Shown piece by piece: positions 54,263 through 63,534 of a stretch of 64,000 nt of DNA. This DNA is from Paenirhizobium cremeum (GTDB lineage: Bacteria; Pseudomonadota; Alphaproteobacteria; Rhizobiales; Rhizobiaceae), in NCBI RefSeq assembly GCF_022884085.1, contig NZ_JAGGCS010000011.1:120789-184788 (forward strand), read 5' to 3'. Each line of letters starts with the position of its first letter. Position 1 is the stretch's first letter. The translations under genes and the position numbers were made by a program. The notes beneath the pieces are model-generated. The model did no database searches. It was not told where the DNA came from and was given only the letters and a program-made list of their open reading frames with translations.

Positions 54263-55672
54263 TCAGTTGGTCGCTGCCTTCTTGGTCTCGAAGGCATAGC
54301 CGCCACCAATGGCGACATTGAGCGTAACGTAGTCCGCTGCCATCTGCTGGACCGCCTGTGCGAGGCTGGCTTGCGCGCTCGATACCGAACGCTGGGCATC
54401 GAGCACGTCGAGCAGCGACGAAGCGCCATCACGATAGCTTGCGGTCGAAAGCTGCAGGGCTTCCTCGTAGGAGCGAACCGTTGCGGCCAGGGCCGAAACC
54501 GTCTGGCTGTCGCGGTTCACGGCGGCCAGCGCGTTTTCGACTTCCTCTACGGCATTCAGCACGGTGGACTTCCAGGCGAGGTAGGACTCACGAGCCGAGG
54601 ATTCGGCGATGTCGACATTGGCCTTCAGGCGGCCGCCATCCAGGATCGGCAGAGACAGGCTCGGACCGAAGGACCAGGAGGTGAAGGAACCCTTCAGCGG
54701 CTTGGTCGAGATGTAGGACGGGGTGATAGAGCCGCCCAAAGTGATCGTCGGATAAAGCTGGGCCTCGGCGACGCCGATTTCGGCGACGGCTGCGGCGAGG
54801 TCACGCTCTGCCTTGCGGATGTCCGGGCGGTTGCGGATCAGGTCGGCCGGGACGCCGGCATTGACGCTGCGCCTCGCGACCGGCTGTGGGGCACCCTTCT
54901 GCAGTTCGGAAACGAGTGCAGAAGCGGGTTTGCCGAGCAGCGTCGCGATGTGATGGGCCGACTGGCGGAAATTGGTTTCCAGACCGGGCAGGTCGGCCAG
55001 CGTGGAGTTGACCAGACCTTCCGACTGCACCACGTCGAGACGCGAGGCCGCGCCGGCTTCGAGCTGCAGCTTGGTGAGTTCCAGGGTTTCGCGCCGCGAT
55101 GCCAGGTTCTTCTTGGCGATGGCGATGCGCTCCTGATAGTAGCGGGCGTTGATGTAGGAGGTCGTCAGATCCGACAGGTAGGAGAGCCTGGCGACGTCGG
55201 CGCTTGCATAGGCGCTGTCGAGCGAAGCCTTGGCTCCTTCCTTCGCGCGCTTGTACTGGCCGAAGAGATCGAGCAGCCAGGATACGCTGAGGCCGCCGCT
55301 GGTGGTCGAGCGCGTGTCCTGGGAGCTGAAGCTGCCATCGGCGCCGCTCACGGTTTCGTCGGCGCTGGCGTCCAGGCTGGGCAGAGCGCCGGCGCCGGCC
55401 ACCGTCACATTCGCTTCCGCGGAGGTGATGCGTTCCATTGCCTGAAGAATGTCAAGATTCTGGTTCAGACCTTCTTCGACATAGGCATTGAGCCGTTTGT
55501 CGTTGAAGGCCGTCCACCAGGGGGCCATGGCCACATCGCCGGTGCTCTTGGAGCCACCTTCGCCGAATTTTGCCGGCAGGGGCATTTCCGGGGCCTTGTG
55601 ATCCGGACCGGTGACGCAACCCGACAGCAGAAGCAGTGCAAGGGGGGCGGCTACGCGAATGGATACCATCAT
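54263..55672 (-). CDS. RND efflux outer-membrane lipoprotein (OprM/NodT family)
   Basis: 469 residues. A lipoprotein signal with lipobox LLSGC (Cys at about 19) leads into the TolC/OprM fold. Two structural repeats are seen, with WLLDLFGQYKRAKEGAKASLDSAYAS and FGPSLSLPILDGGRLKANVDIAESSARESYLAWKSTVLNAVEEVENAL. It forms the exit duct for the adaptor/pump pair encoded upstream on the same strand (129 bp gap). The order adaptor, pump, channel is that of Agrobacterium AmeABC-type systems. Confidence 0.92.
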   Translation of the reverse strand: MMVSIRVAAPLALLLLSGCVTGPDHKAPEMPLPAKFGEGGSKSTGDVAMAPWWTAFNDKRLNAYVEEGLNQNLDILQAMERITSAEANVTVAGAGALPSLDASADETVSGADGSFSSQDTRSTTSGGLSVSWLLDLFGQYKRAKEGAKASLDSAYASADVARLSYLSDLTTSYINARYYQERIAIAKKNLASRRETLELTKLQLEAGAASRLDVVQSEGLVNSTLADLPGLETNFRQSAHHIATLLGKPASALVSELQKGAPQPVARRSVNAGVPADLIRNRPDIRKAERDLAAAVAEIGVAEAQLYPTITLGGSITPSYISTKPLKGSFTSWSFGPSLSLPILDGGRLKANVDIAESSARESYLAWKSTVLNAVEEVENALAAVNRDSQTVSALAATVRSYEEALQLSTASYRDGASSLLDVLDAQRSVSSAQASLAQAVQQMAADYVTLNVAIGGGYAFETKKAATN

Positions 55673-55801
55673 ACTATCCTAGTGTTTGCTCGGTTGCGTC
55701 GCGCGGCAGGCGCGTCGTCATTTTCGTCGGTTGCCGCGCCTATCGTTCAATGAGGAATCAATTATGGTAAATATCTGTTTAACGTAACGATAACCATATC
55801 G

Positions 55802-58800
55802 TCATGACAGTGTTTCTTTCGGTTTTGCACGGGTTGTGAGTTTCCGGACGACCACGAAGAACGACGGCACGAAGAAGATGCCGAGGCCCGTTGCGGCCAG
55901 CATGCCGCCAAGGACGCCAATGCCGATCGAGTTCTGGGCAGCAGAACCCGCGCCAGTGGCGATGGCAAGAGGCACCACGCCGAGAATGAAGGCCAGCGAG
56001 GTCATGATAATCGGGCGCAGACGCAGGCGGGCTGCCTCGAGCGTCGCGTCGATCAGGCTGGTGCCGCCCACCATGCGATCCTTGGCGAATTCCACGATAA
56101 GGATCGCGTTTTTCGCGGCGAGACCGATCGTCGTCAGCAGGCCGACCTTGAAGTAGACGTCATTTGCCTGGCCGAAATAATAGGCCGCGGCGAGAGCGCC
56201 GAGAACACCGACCGGCACGGCCATGATAACCGAGAACGGGATGGACCAGCTTTCATAGAGTGCTGCAAGGCAGAGGAACACGATCAGAACCGACAGCGCA
56301 TAAAGGGCAGGCGCCTGCGAGCCGGACAGGCGTTCCTGATAGGAAATGCCCTGCCAGGCGACCGTATAACCGCCTCCCAGGCTGGTCGTCAGCCGCTCCA
56401 TCTCATCCATTGCGTCGCCGGAGCTGACACCTGCTCCGCCCGAACCTTCCAGCGAGATGGCGCTCGTGCCGTTGAAGCGTGCAAGCGTCGGCGCGCCGCC
56501 AACCCATTCGACCTGGCTGAAGGCGGAGAAGGGGACCATCTCGCCGTCCGTATTGCGCGCATACCAGTGCGTCAGGTCGTCGGGCTGCATGCGATAGGGC
56601 GCGTCGCCCTGAACGTAGACAGGCTTCAGTTCGCTGTTGAGCGTGAAATCGTTGACGTCCCGGCCGGCAAAGATCGTCGACAGCATCGAATTGACGGTCG
56701 CAAGGTCGAGACCCATGGCGCCCATCTTTTCCTGGTCGAGCAGGATCTTGAGCTGGCTTTCGGCGTCGGGACTGTTGGAACGCAGAGAACTGATCTTCGC
56801 ATTGGTGGTTCCGAGGCCGATAAGCTTCTTGGAGGCTTCCGTCAGTGCGTCCGTTCCCGTGTTGCCGCTATCCACGATATACATCGAGAAGCCGCTGGAA
56901 TTGCCGAGGCCCGGAATGGCCGGAGGCTGCAGCGGGAATACCTGGGCGTCCCGAATGGTGAAGAAGTAGCCCATGGCGCGCCGGACGATGGCGGATGCGG
57001 CCAGATCGGGTGCCTTGCGTTCGTCGAAGTCCTTCAGCTTGGCGAAAACCATGGCGTAGTTCTGGCCCTGGCCGACGAAGCTGAAGCCGGCGACGGCGAA
57101 GACGTCCTTGACCGCATCCTTTTCCTTGTCGAGATAATAGTTCTCGATTTTCTTGATGACTTCCTCGGTGCGGGCCTGCGTCGCGCCGTTCGGAAGCTGC
57201 ACGATCGTCATGAGAACGCCCTGATCTTCCTGCGGGAGGAAGGAACTCGGCAGGCGCGCGAAAATCCATGCGCAGCCGCCGATGACGATCGCGAACATCA
57301 CCATGACACGCAGCGGACGCTTCAAAAGGTAACCGATCGTCGAGACGTAGCCGTTGGTGGTGCGGTCGAAGTTTCTGTTGAACCAGGCTGCCGGGCCGCG
57401 CTTTTCCTTGGTGTGGTCCATCGGCTTCAGCATGGTGGCGCAGAGCGCCGGCGTCAGGACCACGGCGACAACGGCGGACAACAGCATCGCCGAGACAATG
57501 GTCACGGAAAACTGGCGATAGATAATGCCGGTGGACCCGCCGAAGAAGGCCATCGGAATGAACACGGCAGTGAGCACGAGCGCGATACCGATGATGGCGC
57601 CCGTGATCTCGCCCATGGATTTTTCCGTCGCCTCCAGCGGCGACAGGTGCTCCTCGGACATAATGCGCTCGACGTTTTCGACGACCACGATGGCGTCGTC
57701 GACGAGCAGGCCGATCGCCAGCACCATGGCGAACATGGTGAGCGTATTGATCGAATAGCCTGTCAGCGCCAGGATTCCGAACGTGCCCAGAAGAACGACC
57801 GGAACGGCGATCATCGGAATGAAAGTCGCGCGCAGGTTCTGCAGGAAGATGAGCAACACGAAGAAGACGAGCACGATCGCTTCGATCAGCGTATGCACCA
57901 CCTTCTCGATGGAGAGCTGTACGAAGGGCGTCGTGTCATACGGATAGGTGATGACCACGTTTTCCGGCAGCGACGGGGCGACCGCGGCCAGCGCCGTCTT
58001 GACGCGGGCCGCCGTATCGAGCGCGTTGGCGCCGGTGGCAAGGTTGACGGCGAAGCCGGTTGCAGGATTGCGGTTCGAACGGGTGTTGGTCGAATAGCTT
58101 TCCTGGCCGATCTCGATGCGGGCGACGTCGCTCAGGCGGACGGTTGCGCCGTCGGTCTCGACCTTCAGAATGATCGATTCGAAGTCGGAAACGGTCTGGA
58201 GCTGGCTCTGTGCGGTTACCGTTACGTTCAGCTGCTGTCCGGGCGCAACCGGCTGCGCACCGATCGAGCCGACGGATACCTGCGTATTCTGGGCCTCGAT
58301 GGCGGTGGTGACGTCGTTTGGCGTCAGCTGGAACTTGTTCAGCTTGAAGGGATCGAGCCAGACGCGCATGGCGTAGCCCGTACCGAAGACCTGAATGCTG
58401 CCGACACCTTCGAGACGCTTGATCTGGTCTTCGATCTGGGTGGAGAAGATGTCGCCGAGTTCGACGGGGCTGCGCTTTGCGTCGGTGGAGACGAGCGCGC
58501 CGACAAGAAGGATGCTCGACGTCGAGCGTGTCACCTCGATGCCGGCGGTCTGCACGACGTCAGGGAGCTGCGACTGCACCAGCTGCAGCTTGTTCTGCAC
58601 CTGCACCTGGGCGATGTCCGGCTCGATGCTGTTGCCGAAGGTCAGCGTCACGGTCGCCCGTCCGGTACTGGAGGACGAGGTCATATAGGTGAGGTCGTCG
58701 AGGCCGGTCATACCGTCCTCGATGATGGTGGTGACCGATTTTTCGACCGTCTCGGCGCTCGCACCGTTATACGTCGCAGAGATGCGAACGGTCGTCGGCG

Positions 58801-58915
58801 CGATTTCCGGATACTGTGAAATCGACAGGGTCGAGATCGCCAGAGCGCCGCCCAGCATGATCACGATGGCGATCACCCAGGCGAAGATCGGTCGATGTAT
58901 GAAGAACTTGGCCAT
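55802..58915 (-). CDS. RND efflux pump, AcrB/MexB-type (HAE1) inner-membrane transporter
   Basis: 1,037 residues, full length. It starts MAKFFIHRPIFAWVIAIVIML, the standard N-terminus of this family. Twelve membrane helices with two large periplasmic loops; the proton-relay Asp pair is in AIGLLVDDAIVVVENVERIM. Drug/proton antiporter that works as a trimer with the adaptor encoded 44 bp upstream and the OprM-like channel. The range of substrates cannot be read from sequence. Confidence 0.96.
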   Translation of the reverse strand: MAKFFIHRPIFAWVIAIVIMLGGALAISTLSISQYPEIAPTTVRISATYNGASAETVEKSVTTIIEDGMTGLDDLTYMTSSSSTGRATVTLTFGNSIEPDIAQVQVQNKLQLVQSQLPDVVQTAGIEVTRSTSSILLVGALVSTDAKRSPVELGDIFSTQIEDQIKRLEGVGSIQVFGTGYAMRVWLDPFKLNKFQLTPNDVTTAIEAQNTQVSVGSIGAQPVAPGQQLNVTVTAQSQLQTVSDFESIILKVETDGATVRLSDVARIEIGQESYSTNTRSNRNPATGFAVNLATGANALDTAARVKTALAAVAPSLPENVVITYPYDTTPFVQLSIEKVVHTLIEAIVLVFFVLLIFLQNLRATFIPMIAVPVVLLGTFGILALTGYSINTLTMFAMVLAIGLLVDDAIVVVENVERIMSEEHLSPLEATEKSMGEITGAIIGIALVLTAVFIPMAFFGGSTGIIYRQFSVTIVSAMLLSAVVAVVLTPALCATMLKPMDHTKEKRGPAAWFNRNFDRTTNGYVSTIGYLLKRPLRVMVMFAIVIGGCAWIFARLPSSFLPQEDQGVLMTIVQLPNGATQARTEEVIKKIENYYLDKEKDAVKDVFAVAGFSFVGQGQNYAMVFAKLKDFDERKAPDLAASAIVRRAMGYFFTIRDAQVFPLQPPAIPGLGNSSGFSMYIVDSGNTGTDALTEASKKLIGLGTTNAKISSLRSNSPDAESQLKILLDQEKMGAMGLDLATVNSMLSTIFAGRDVNDFTLNSELKPVYVQGDAPYRMQPDDLTHWYARNTDGEMVPFSAFSQVEWVGGAPTLARFNGTSAISLEGSGGAGVSSGDAMDEMERLTTSLGGGYTVAWQGISYQERLSGSQAPALYALSVLIVFLCLAALYESWSIPFSVIMAVPVGVLGALAAAYYFGQANDVYFKVGLLTTIGLAAKNAILIVEFAKDRMVGGTSLIDATLEAARLRLRPIIMTSLAFILGVVPLAIATGAGSAAQNSIGIGVLGGMLAATGLGIFFVPSFFVVVRKLTTRAKPKETLS

Positions 58916-58959
58916 TGGTTATCCCTTCGCGCCTGGTTGCTGCCCGAAAAGCCGCGCGA

Positions 58960-60174
58960 TCACGGCTTTGCAGCCGGGGCTGCTTCCGGCGCCTTGGGTG
59001 CTTCGACAACGAAGCCGTTTTCATCTACCGTCGCTTCCACCGGCGCGACGGTTGCGCCGTCGCCGATCCACTGGAAACCATCGACGATCAGCTTGTCGCC
59101 GTCGGCGATGCCATCGGCCACCAGCCAGTTGTTGCCGGAAACGCTGCTCTGCTCGAATACGCGCGTCTCAACGACATTCTGGGCGTTGACGAATTTGGCG
59201 GTGAGCTCGCCGCGGGCGTTGCGGGTCGCTGCACGCTGGGGAATGAGGTATCCGTTTTCCTTGCCGACGGTGACGCTTGCACGCACGTACATGCCGGGCA
59301 GGATGAGGTTATCCGGGTTGTCGAAAACGGCGCGGATCGAGAAGGTTCCGGTCGTCTCGCTGACCGCCATTTCCGACATGTCGAGCTTGCCGATAATCGG
59401 ATACTGGGTGCCGTCCTCCATGGTCAGGCGGATATCGGCGATCTGGCCGCCGGGCTGGTTGACCCGACCGGCGGAGATGGCTTCGCGCAGACGCAGAAGA
59501 TTGGCGCTCGATTCCGTCAGCTCGATATAGATCGGGTCGAGGCGGCGCAATGTCGCGAGCTTGTCGGACTGGTTGGCCGTGACCACGTTACCGATCGAGA
59601 ATGCCGATGCGCTGGTCACGCCTTCGAAGGGCGCCTTGACATCGGTGAGGGCCAGATTGATCTCGGCGGCATTCAGGGCAGCCTTTGCCTGGGCGACATC
59701 CGCCTGGGCCTGCAGCAGGGTCACCTTGGCGTTTTCATATTCGATCTGGGTGGCGCCGCTGTTGACCAGCCGTTCGTAGCGGGCGAGGTTGGACTGAGCG
59801 GTCGGGACACTTGCCTCGGCCTTGGCAAGGCTTGCCTGCGCCTGGGCCACTTCCGCGCGATAGGTATCGTCTTCGATCTTATAGAGAAGATCGCCCTGCT
59901 TGACCTCGCTGCCTTCCTTGAAGGCGATCTGCTTGATGACGCCGCTGACGCGCGGGCGGATATCCGCCGTCTGGAATGCGTCGGCGCGACCCGGCAGCAG
60001 GCTGGTCAGCGGATGCTCGGCCTTCTTCATGACGACGACGCTGACGGGCGAAGGCGGGCGCTGGGCGCCTTCCGCTCCGGCTGCATTCTGCCCCGATGTG
60101 CCGGAATCACTGCAACCGGCGATGACGGCGGTGAGCAACATGATTGCCGAGGTCAGCTGAATGCGTCGTTTCAT
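58960..60174 (-). CDS. RND efflux periplasmic adaptor (AcrA/MexA type)
   Basis: 404 residues from ATG 60174 (another start at 60207 is possible). Lipoprotein signal with the lipobox around AVIAGCSDS. Membrane-fusion-protein order: lipoyl half-motifs (ADIRPRVSGVIKQIAFKEGSEVKQGDLLY and INLALTDVKAPFEG) flank an alpha-hairpin coiled coil, followed by the beta-barrel and membrane-proximal domains. First gene of the pump operon, preceded by palindromes in the gap to the TetR gene. Confidence 0.94.
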   Translation of the reverse strand: MKRRIQLTSAIMLLTAVIAGCSDSGTSGQNAAGAEGAQRPPSPVSVVVMKKAEHPLTSLLPGRADAFQTADIRPRVSGVIKQIAFKEGSEVKQGDLLYKIEDDTYRAEVAQAQASLAKAEASVPTAQSNLARYERLVNSGATQIEYENAKVTLLQAQADVAQAKAALNAAEINLALTDVKAPFEGVTSASAFSIGNVVTANQSDKLATLRRLDPIYIELTESSANLLRLREAISAGRVNQPGGQIADIRLTMEDGTQYPIIGKLDMSEMAVSETTGTFSIRAVFDNPDNLILPGMYVRASVTVGKENGYLIPQRAATRNARGELTAKFVNAQNVVETRVFEQSSVSGNNWLVADGIADGDKLIVDGFQWIGDGATVAPVEATVDENGFVVEAPKAPEAAPAAKP

Positions 60175-60240
60175 GGTCTTTTCCAGGTCGAAATTGAGAC
60201 GGTCCATGACGCATCGCTATAGCACCTCTGCGCAACGGTG

Positions 60241-60260
60241 AAATTAACTCTCGTTAATTT
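60241..60260. promoter_or_regulatory. Candidate TetR operator of the RND operon
   Basis: AAATTAAC-TCTC-GTTAATTT is a perfect 8+8 bp palindrome 66 bases before the adaptor start. Within the same gap GTGAC half-sites recur (60279-60283 with GTCAC 60290-60294; AAGTGACG 60323-60330 with CGTCACTT 60343-60350), so more than one regulator dimer may bind. Confidence 0.5.
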
Positions 60261-60344
60261 TTATTGTTGGCGCCGTGTGTGACGAAATAGTCACGGGACT
60301 CGCCGCCGGGAGACGGCATGCGAAGTGACGTATGTTAAAGTTCG

Positions 60345-61016
60345 TCACTTATCAAGTGCGGTTTGCAGTGCAGCATTGATCAGGCGGACAACTTCTTCGC
60401 AACGTGTTGCCAATATGTCGGGCTTCTCGTTGGCGATCATGATGGGATGAAGCACGCAGGCGAGGGCGTAGAATGCCGCTTCGGCGGCCCGAGTGCTATC
60501 CTGCGGCGCAAATTCGCCCTTCCGGCAGCCATCGACAATAATCGTTTCAAGGGCCGCGCGCACGATGTCGCGATAGCGGTGGCCGCATCGCAGATCGTCC
60601 TTCGCGGTCAGCAGGATCATTTCGAAAATATAGGGGTTTTCCTCGAGGTCGCGCCGATGGCTGGCCATCAGATGGCGCGCCAGCGCCAATAGTCTCTCGC
60701 ATGCCGGGTGATTGTCGTCGAGAGATGCGAGACCCTTGTATTTCGTCTCCATATGGCGTGCGGCGATTGCGTCGACCAGGCTGGCCTTGGAGTGGAAATG
60801 CTTGAAGACGTTTGCCGGCGACATGCCGAGCGCATGCGCGATGTCGACGATTGCCGCATTGGCGTAACCGCGGGTGCGGAAAAGCTCCTCCGCCGTGTTG
60901 AGGATATCCTCTCGGGTCTGGCCGGCCGGCCGACGCATGCGGCGGGGTTGCCGCTCCTTGGCCGCCGGCGGCGCCGAACCTGTCATCTTTTGGTGTGCCT
61001 TGTATGCTTCGGACAC
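60345..61016 (-). CDS. TetR/AcrR-family repressor, likely of the RND pump
   Basis: 223 residues from GTG 61016 (a shorter ATG start at 60986 is possible). Basic N-terminal tail, then the TetR HTH at about 33-80 (REDILNTAEELFRTRGYANAAIVDIAHALGMSPANVFKHFHSK) and a helical ligand domain. It lies just upstream of the pump operon, same strand, as AmeR does in Agrobacterium. It starts 6 bases after purC ends, so it may be co-transcribed with purC as well as having its own promoter. Confidence 0.9.
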   Translation of the reverse strand: MSEAYKAHQKMTGSAPPAAKERQPRRMRRPAGQTREDILNTAEELFRTRGYANAAIVDIAHALGMSPANVFKHFHSKASLVDAIAARHMETKYKGLASLDDNHPACERLLALARHLMASHRRDLEENPYIFEMILLTAKDDLRCGHRYRDIVRAALETIIVDGCRKGEFAPQDSTRAAEAAFYALACVLHPIMIANEKPDILATRCEEVVRLINAALQTALDK

Positions 61017-61022
61017 GCGTTC

Positions 61023-61973
61023 TCACTTCCGCGGAAAATAGGCCGCCAGATTTTCCTTGACGCGGTCACGCGGTGTTTCACCATGATCGTCCGGAATGAA
61101 ATCCTGGCCGGTGATCGCTTCATAAGCCTTTATGTAGACCTTTGATGTCTGTTCGACCAGTTCCTGCGGGATCGCCGGAATGTCATCCTTGTAGGGATCG
61201 CAACGTTCGGCGACCCAGGCGCGGATGAAGTCCTTGTCGAAGCTCTCCGGCCGTTTGCCGCTCTCGAAGCTTGCCGGATAGCTGTCCGCGATCCAGTAGC
61301 GGCTGCTGTCGGGCGTGTGGATTTCGTCGGCAAGCAGGATGTTGCCTTCGGCATCCGTGCCGAATTCATATTTCGTATCGACCAGGATGAGACCGCGTTC
61401 CGCTGCAAGCTTCTGACCGCAGGCAAAAAGGGCAAGGGCATAGCCTGATACTTTATCCCACTGCTGACGGGTCAGCAGTCCCTCGGAGACGATCTGCTCT
61501 GGCGTCAGCGGCTCGTCATGGCCGCCGTCGAACGCCTTGCTCGTCGGCGTTATGATCGGGTGCGGCAGAACCTGATTGTCGCGCATCCCATCCGGCAGGG
61601 TCACGCCGTACATGGTCCGCTGGCCCTTCTTGTAGAGCGTCAGGATGGAGGTACCGGTGGTGCCGGCCAGATAACCGCGTACGACGATCTCCACCGGCAG
61701 AATGTCCAGGCGCTTGCCGATCACGACATTCGGATCGGGGTAATCGAGGACATGGTTGGGGCAGATGTCCTTCGTCTGCTCGAACCAGTATCGCGCCGTC
61801 TGGGTCAGCACCTGCCCCTTATACGGAATGCAGGTCAGGATGCGATCGAAGGCGCTCAACCGGTCGGTGGAGATAATGATGCGCCGTCCGTCCGTGAGGT
61901 CGTAGTTCTCGCGCACCTTGCCGCGATAGTAGTTTGGAAGTTCAGGAAAATGGGCTTCCGAAAGAATGCGCAA
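61023..61973 (-). CDS. purC: SAICAR synthetase (long type)
   Basis: 316 residues from TTG 61973, which has AAGGGG at good distance; ATG 62021 would add 16 residues. It makes SAICAR from CAIR and aspartate in purine biosynthesis. Motifs: [78 protein letters not shown]. This is the longer yeast-like form that many rhizobia carry in addition to a ~254-residue PurC in the main purine cluster, so it is probably a second copy. Confidence 0.92.
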   Translation of the reverse strand: MRILSEAHFPELPNYYRGKVRENYDLTDGRRIIISTDRLSAFDRILTCIPYKGQVLTQTARYWFEQTKDICPNHVLDYPDPNVVIGKRLDILPVEIVVRGYLAGTTGTSILTLYKKGQRTMYGVTLPDGMRDNQVLPHPIITPTSKAFDGGHDEPLTPEQIVSEGLLTRQQWDKVSGYALALFACGQKLAAERGLILVDTKYEFGTDAEGNILLADEIHTPDSSRYWIADSYPASFESGKRPESFDKDFIRAWVAERCDPYKDDIPAIPQELVEQTSKVYIKAYEAITGQDFIPDDHGETPRDRVKENLAAYFPRK

Positions 61974-62064
61974 GGCTTTCCCCTTTTCGCGAATGGTCAC
62001 TCGGTTGCGGCACGGGCTCAAGCGGGGCCGATATCTGCCGCCTAGCGCACGGCGTCGGAATTTT

Positions 62065-62097
62065 CAAAGAAAAAGCGCATGGCAGGGCCATGCGCTT
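62065..62097 (-). terminator. Terminator of the cbiM-like gene
   Basis: A perfect 11-bp stem, AAGCGCATGGC / GCCATGCGCTT, with a 3-base loop is followed on the minus strand by TTTCTTT, 20 bases after the CbiM-like stop. It separates that gene from purC. Confidence 0.85.
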
Positions 62098-62117
62098 CAA
62101 CAGTCATCGGTGAAACG

Positions 62118-62801
62118 TCACGCAGCGGCGTGGTGCAGACGGTTGTAAAAGAACGTAGTCTTCGTCAGGCGCGCGAGGGACTTGGCGATCGCCAGAACCG
62201 CGAGGTCGGCCAGAGGCTCGAGGATGATGACCGTCATGTAGGCGCCGCCGAACGCAGCGACATTCTGCAGGTTTTCCGCACTGAGCCCCTGACCATAGAA
62301 GGCCCAGAAGGCGACCCATGTAACGATGCCGGCCTGGTAGGCTGTCGATAGCGACAAGGCCTGCAGATAGGTGACATCGACATAGGCCTTGCGCGACGGC
62401 ACCACCCTCTTGGCCAACTCACTCACGGCCCATAGCGGAACAATCAGTGTCGTGACGTTCATGCCGTATTGCGGGAGATCGAAGGGGGCGAAGAAAAAGC
62501 CCTGGATCAGGAGGCCTAGAGCCAGTCCGATCGATGCGGCGCCTGCGCCGAACATCAGATAGAGCGTCGAGCCGAGGATCAGGTGCACCTCGGAAACGCC
62601 GACGGGATAGTGAGGCAAAATCTCGAAAAAGCTGAAGACCAGGGCGGTGGCGATCAGGCTTCGACCGGCCAGGGCGCCAAAGCCAGCATCGCGGAGGATG
62701 GTGTCACGCGCCATCTTGGCAACAAGGCCGAATGACGCGGCCGCTGTGGCATAGCTCAAGACAATCTTTGCGCCGTCGACGACGCCGGGTTCAATATGCA
62801 T
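62118..62801 (-). CDS. CbiM-family cobalt/nickel-type ECF permease (orphan)
   Basis: 227 residues, AAAGGAAA before the ATG. About six to seven hydrophobic helices. The N-terminus MHI gives His2, part of the metal-binding site of CbiM/NikM S-components, and a second family histidine is in SEVHLILGSTL. It is preceded by a cobalamin riboswitch, so its substrate is likely cobalt or a B12-related compound. No cbiN, cbiQ or cbiO is adjacent and a terminator follows directly, so partners would have to come from elsewhere. The family call is firm; the substrate is inferred from the riboswitch. Confidence 0.85.
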   Translation of the reverse strand: MHIEPGVVDGAKIVLSYATAAASFGLVAKMARDTILRDAGFGALAGRSLIATALVFSFFEILPHYPVGVSEVHLILGSTLYLMFGAGAASIGLALGLLIQGFFFAPFDLPQYGMNVTTLIVPLWAVSELAKRVVPSRKAYVDVTYLQALSLSTAYQAGIVTWVAFWAFYGQGLSAENLQNVAAFGGAYMTVIILEPLADLAVLAIAKSLARLTKTTFFYNRLHHAAA

Positions 62802-62867
62802 GTTCGTTTCCTTTCTCCCGCGCCCACCGCGCGGCTGGAGTGAAGTGCCGTTGTTTCGGCGAAAATG

Positions 62868-63052
62868 ATGGCAGGTCTCCTGGCTCGCGGGTCAAGGCTC
62901 GGTCCGCCTTATCGGTCTTGCGACCAATGGCCTTCAGGACGTCGCTCTCCGCTCACAGTTGCGGGGGCAGCCGCGGTTTCGGCCCCTGATGGGTAGTCCT
63001 CACCGCATTCCCTCTTCGTCCACCCTCACTGTCGGATCGGGTGGAACCATCA
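62868..63052 (-). promoter_or_regulatory. Cobalamin riboswitch
   Basis: Read on the minus strand, the leader of the CbiM-like gene contains the ordered blocks of the AdoCbl riboswitch: GGTTCCACCCG at the 5' side, GGGAATGCGGTG, CTGCCCCCGCAACTGTGAGC, a CACTG-equivalent segment, and the B12 box GAGCCAGGAGACCTGCC close to 62870. Length about 185 nt. The B12 box ends about 65 bases before the start codon, so control at translation or at a nearby hairpin is possible. High cobalamin should reduce expression. Confidence 0.93.
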
Positions 63053-63060
63053 TCTCGACA

Positions 63061-63090
63061 TTCATAGGGTAATCCCGCGGAGCATGTCCA
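63061..63090 (-). promoter_or_regulatory. Candidate promoter for the riboswitch transcript
   Basis: On the minus strand TGGACA (63090-63085) and TATGAA (63066-63061) are 18 bases apart, placing the transcription start at about 63054, right at the first riboswitch block. The rest of the gap to 63279 shows no coding content. Confidence 0.45.
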
Positions 63091-63279
63091 GAAGCGTCAC
63101 GCGGAGGGCGCCTATCAAATGGTCGGATGCGCGATGGCGATCATCGAACGCATCTTGTTGTGTCGCCATGGGCGTCAGGCTTGGCAAATGGCAATTTGAC
63201 GCATTGCCGCCAGCGACGCGGGCCACTACTGAAATGATAAAAATCAAACCTGCGGGCGTTGCCGGGAAAGGAAAATTCG

Positions 63280-63495
63280 ATGATTGCGAAGATGATCTAT
63301 CATGTGCCGGTTTTCGGCTGGATGCTGAAGGAGGCGATCTACGGCCCCACAACGGCGAAGGTCCTGTTCATCGTCAACCTGCTGCTTCTCTGGTTGCTGG
63401 CGATCCTTGCCTTCGGTTATCCGGCAATCATCATCCCGGCACTGGCGGCTGTTCCGGCGATGTTCGTCATCCTCATCATGATTACCAACGGCTAG
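63280..63495 (+). CDS. Small two-helix membrane protein
   Basis: 71 residues from ATG 63280 (AAAGGAA upstream). Two hydrophobic helices (VLFIVNLLLLWLLAILAF and PAIIIPALAAVPAMFVILIMI) follow a short amphipathic start (MIAKMIYHVPVFGWMLKEAI). No family recognised. Clear codon periodicity and a good ribosome site support it as real. It is divergent from the riboswitch-controlled CbiM-like gene. Confidence 0.7.
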   Translation: MIAKMIYHVPVFGWMLKEAIYGPTTAKVLFIVNLLLLWLLAILAFGYPAIIIPALAAVPAMFVILIMITNG

Positions 63496-63506
63496 GAAGC
63501 GAGCCG

Positions 63507-63534
63507 GGAGAGGGGCCCCGGAAGCCCCTTCTCC
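63507..63534 (+). terminator. Hairpin after the small membrane-protein gene
   Basis: GGAGA-GGGGC pairs with GCCCC(T)TCTCC across a 7-base loop, 12 bases after the stop. There is no T-run (ATATAT follows), so it is a weaker terminator candidate. Confidence 0.45.

Noticed and set aside
56567..58819. A 750-codon open frame on the plus strand
   Set aside because: It runs antisense through the RND pump gene, has His/Arg/Asp-rich low-complexity translation, and exists only because of high GC at third positions.
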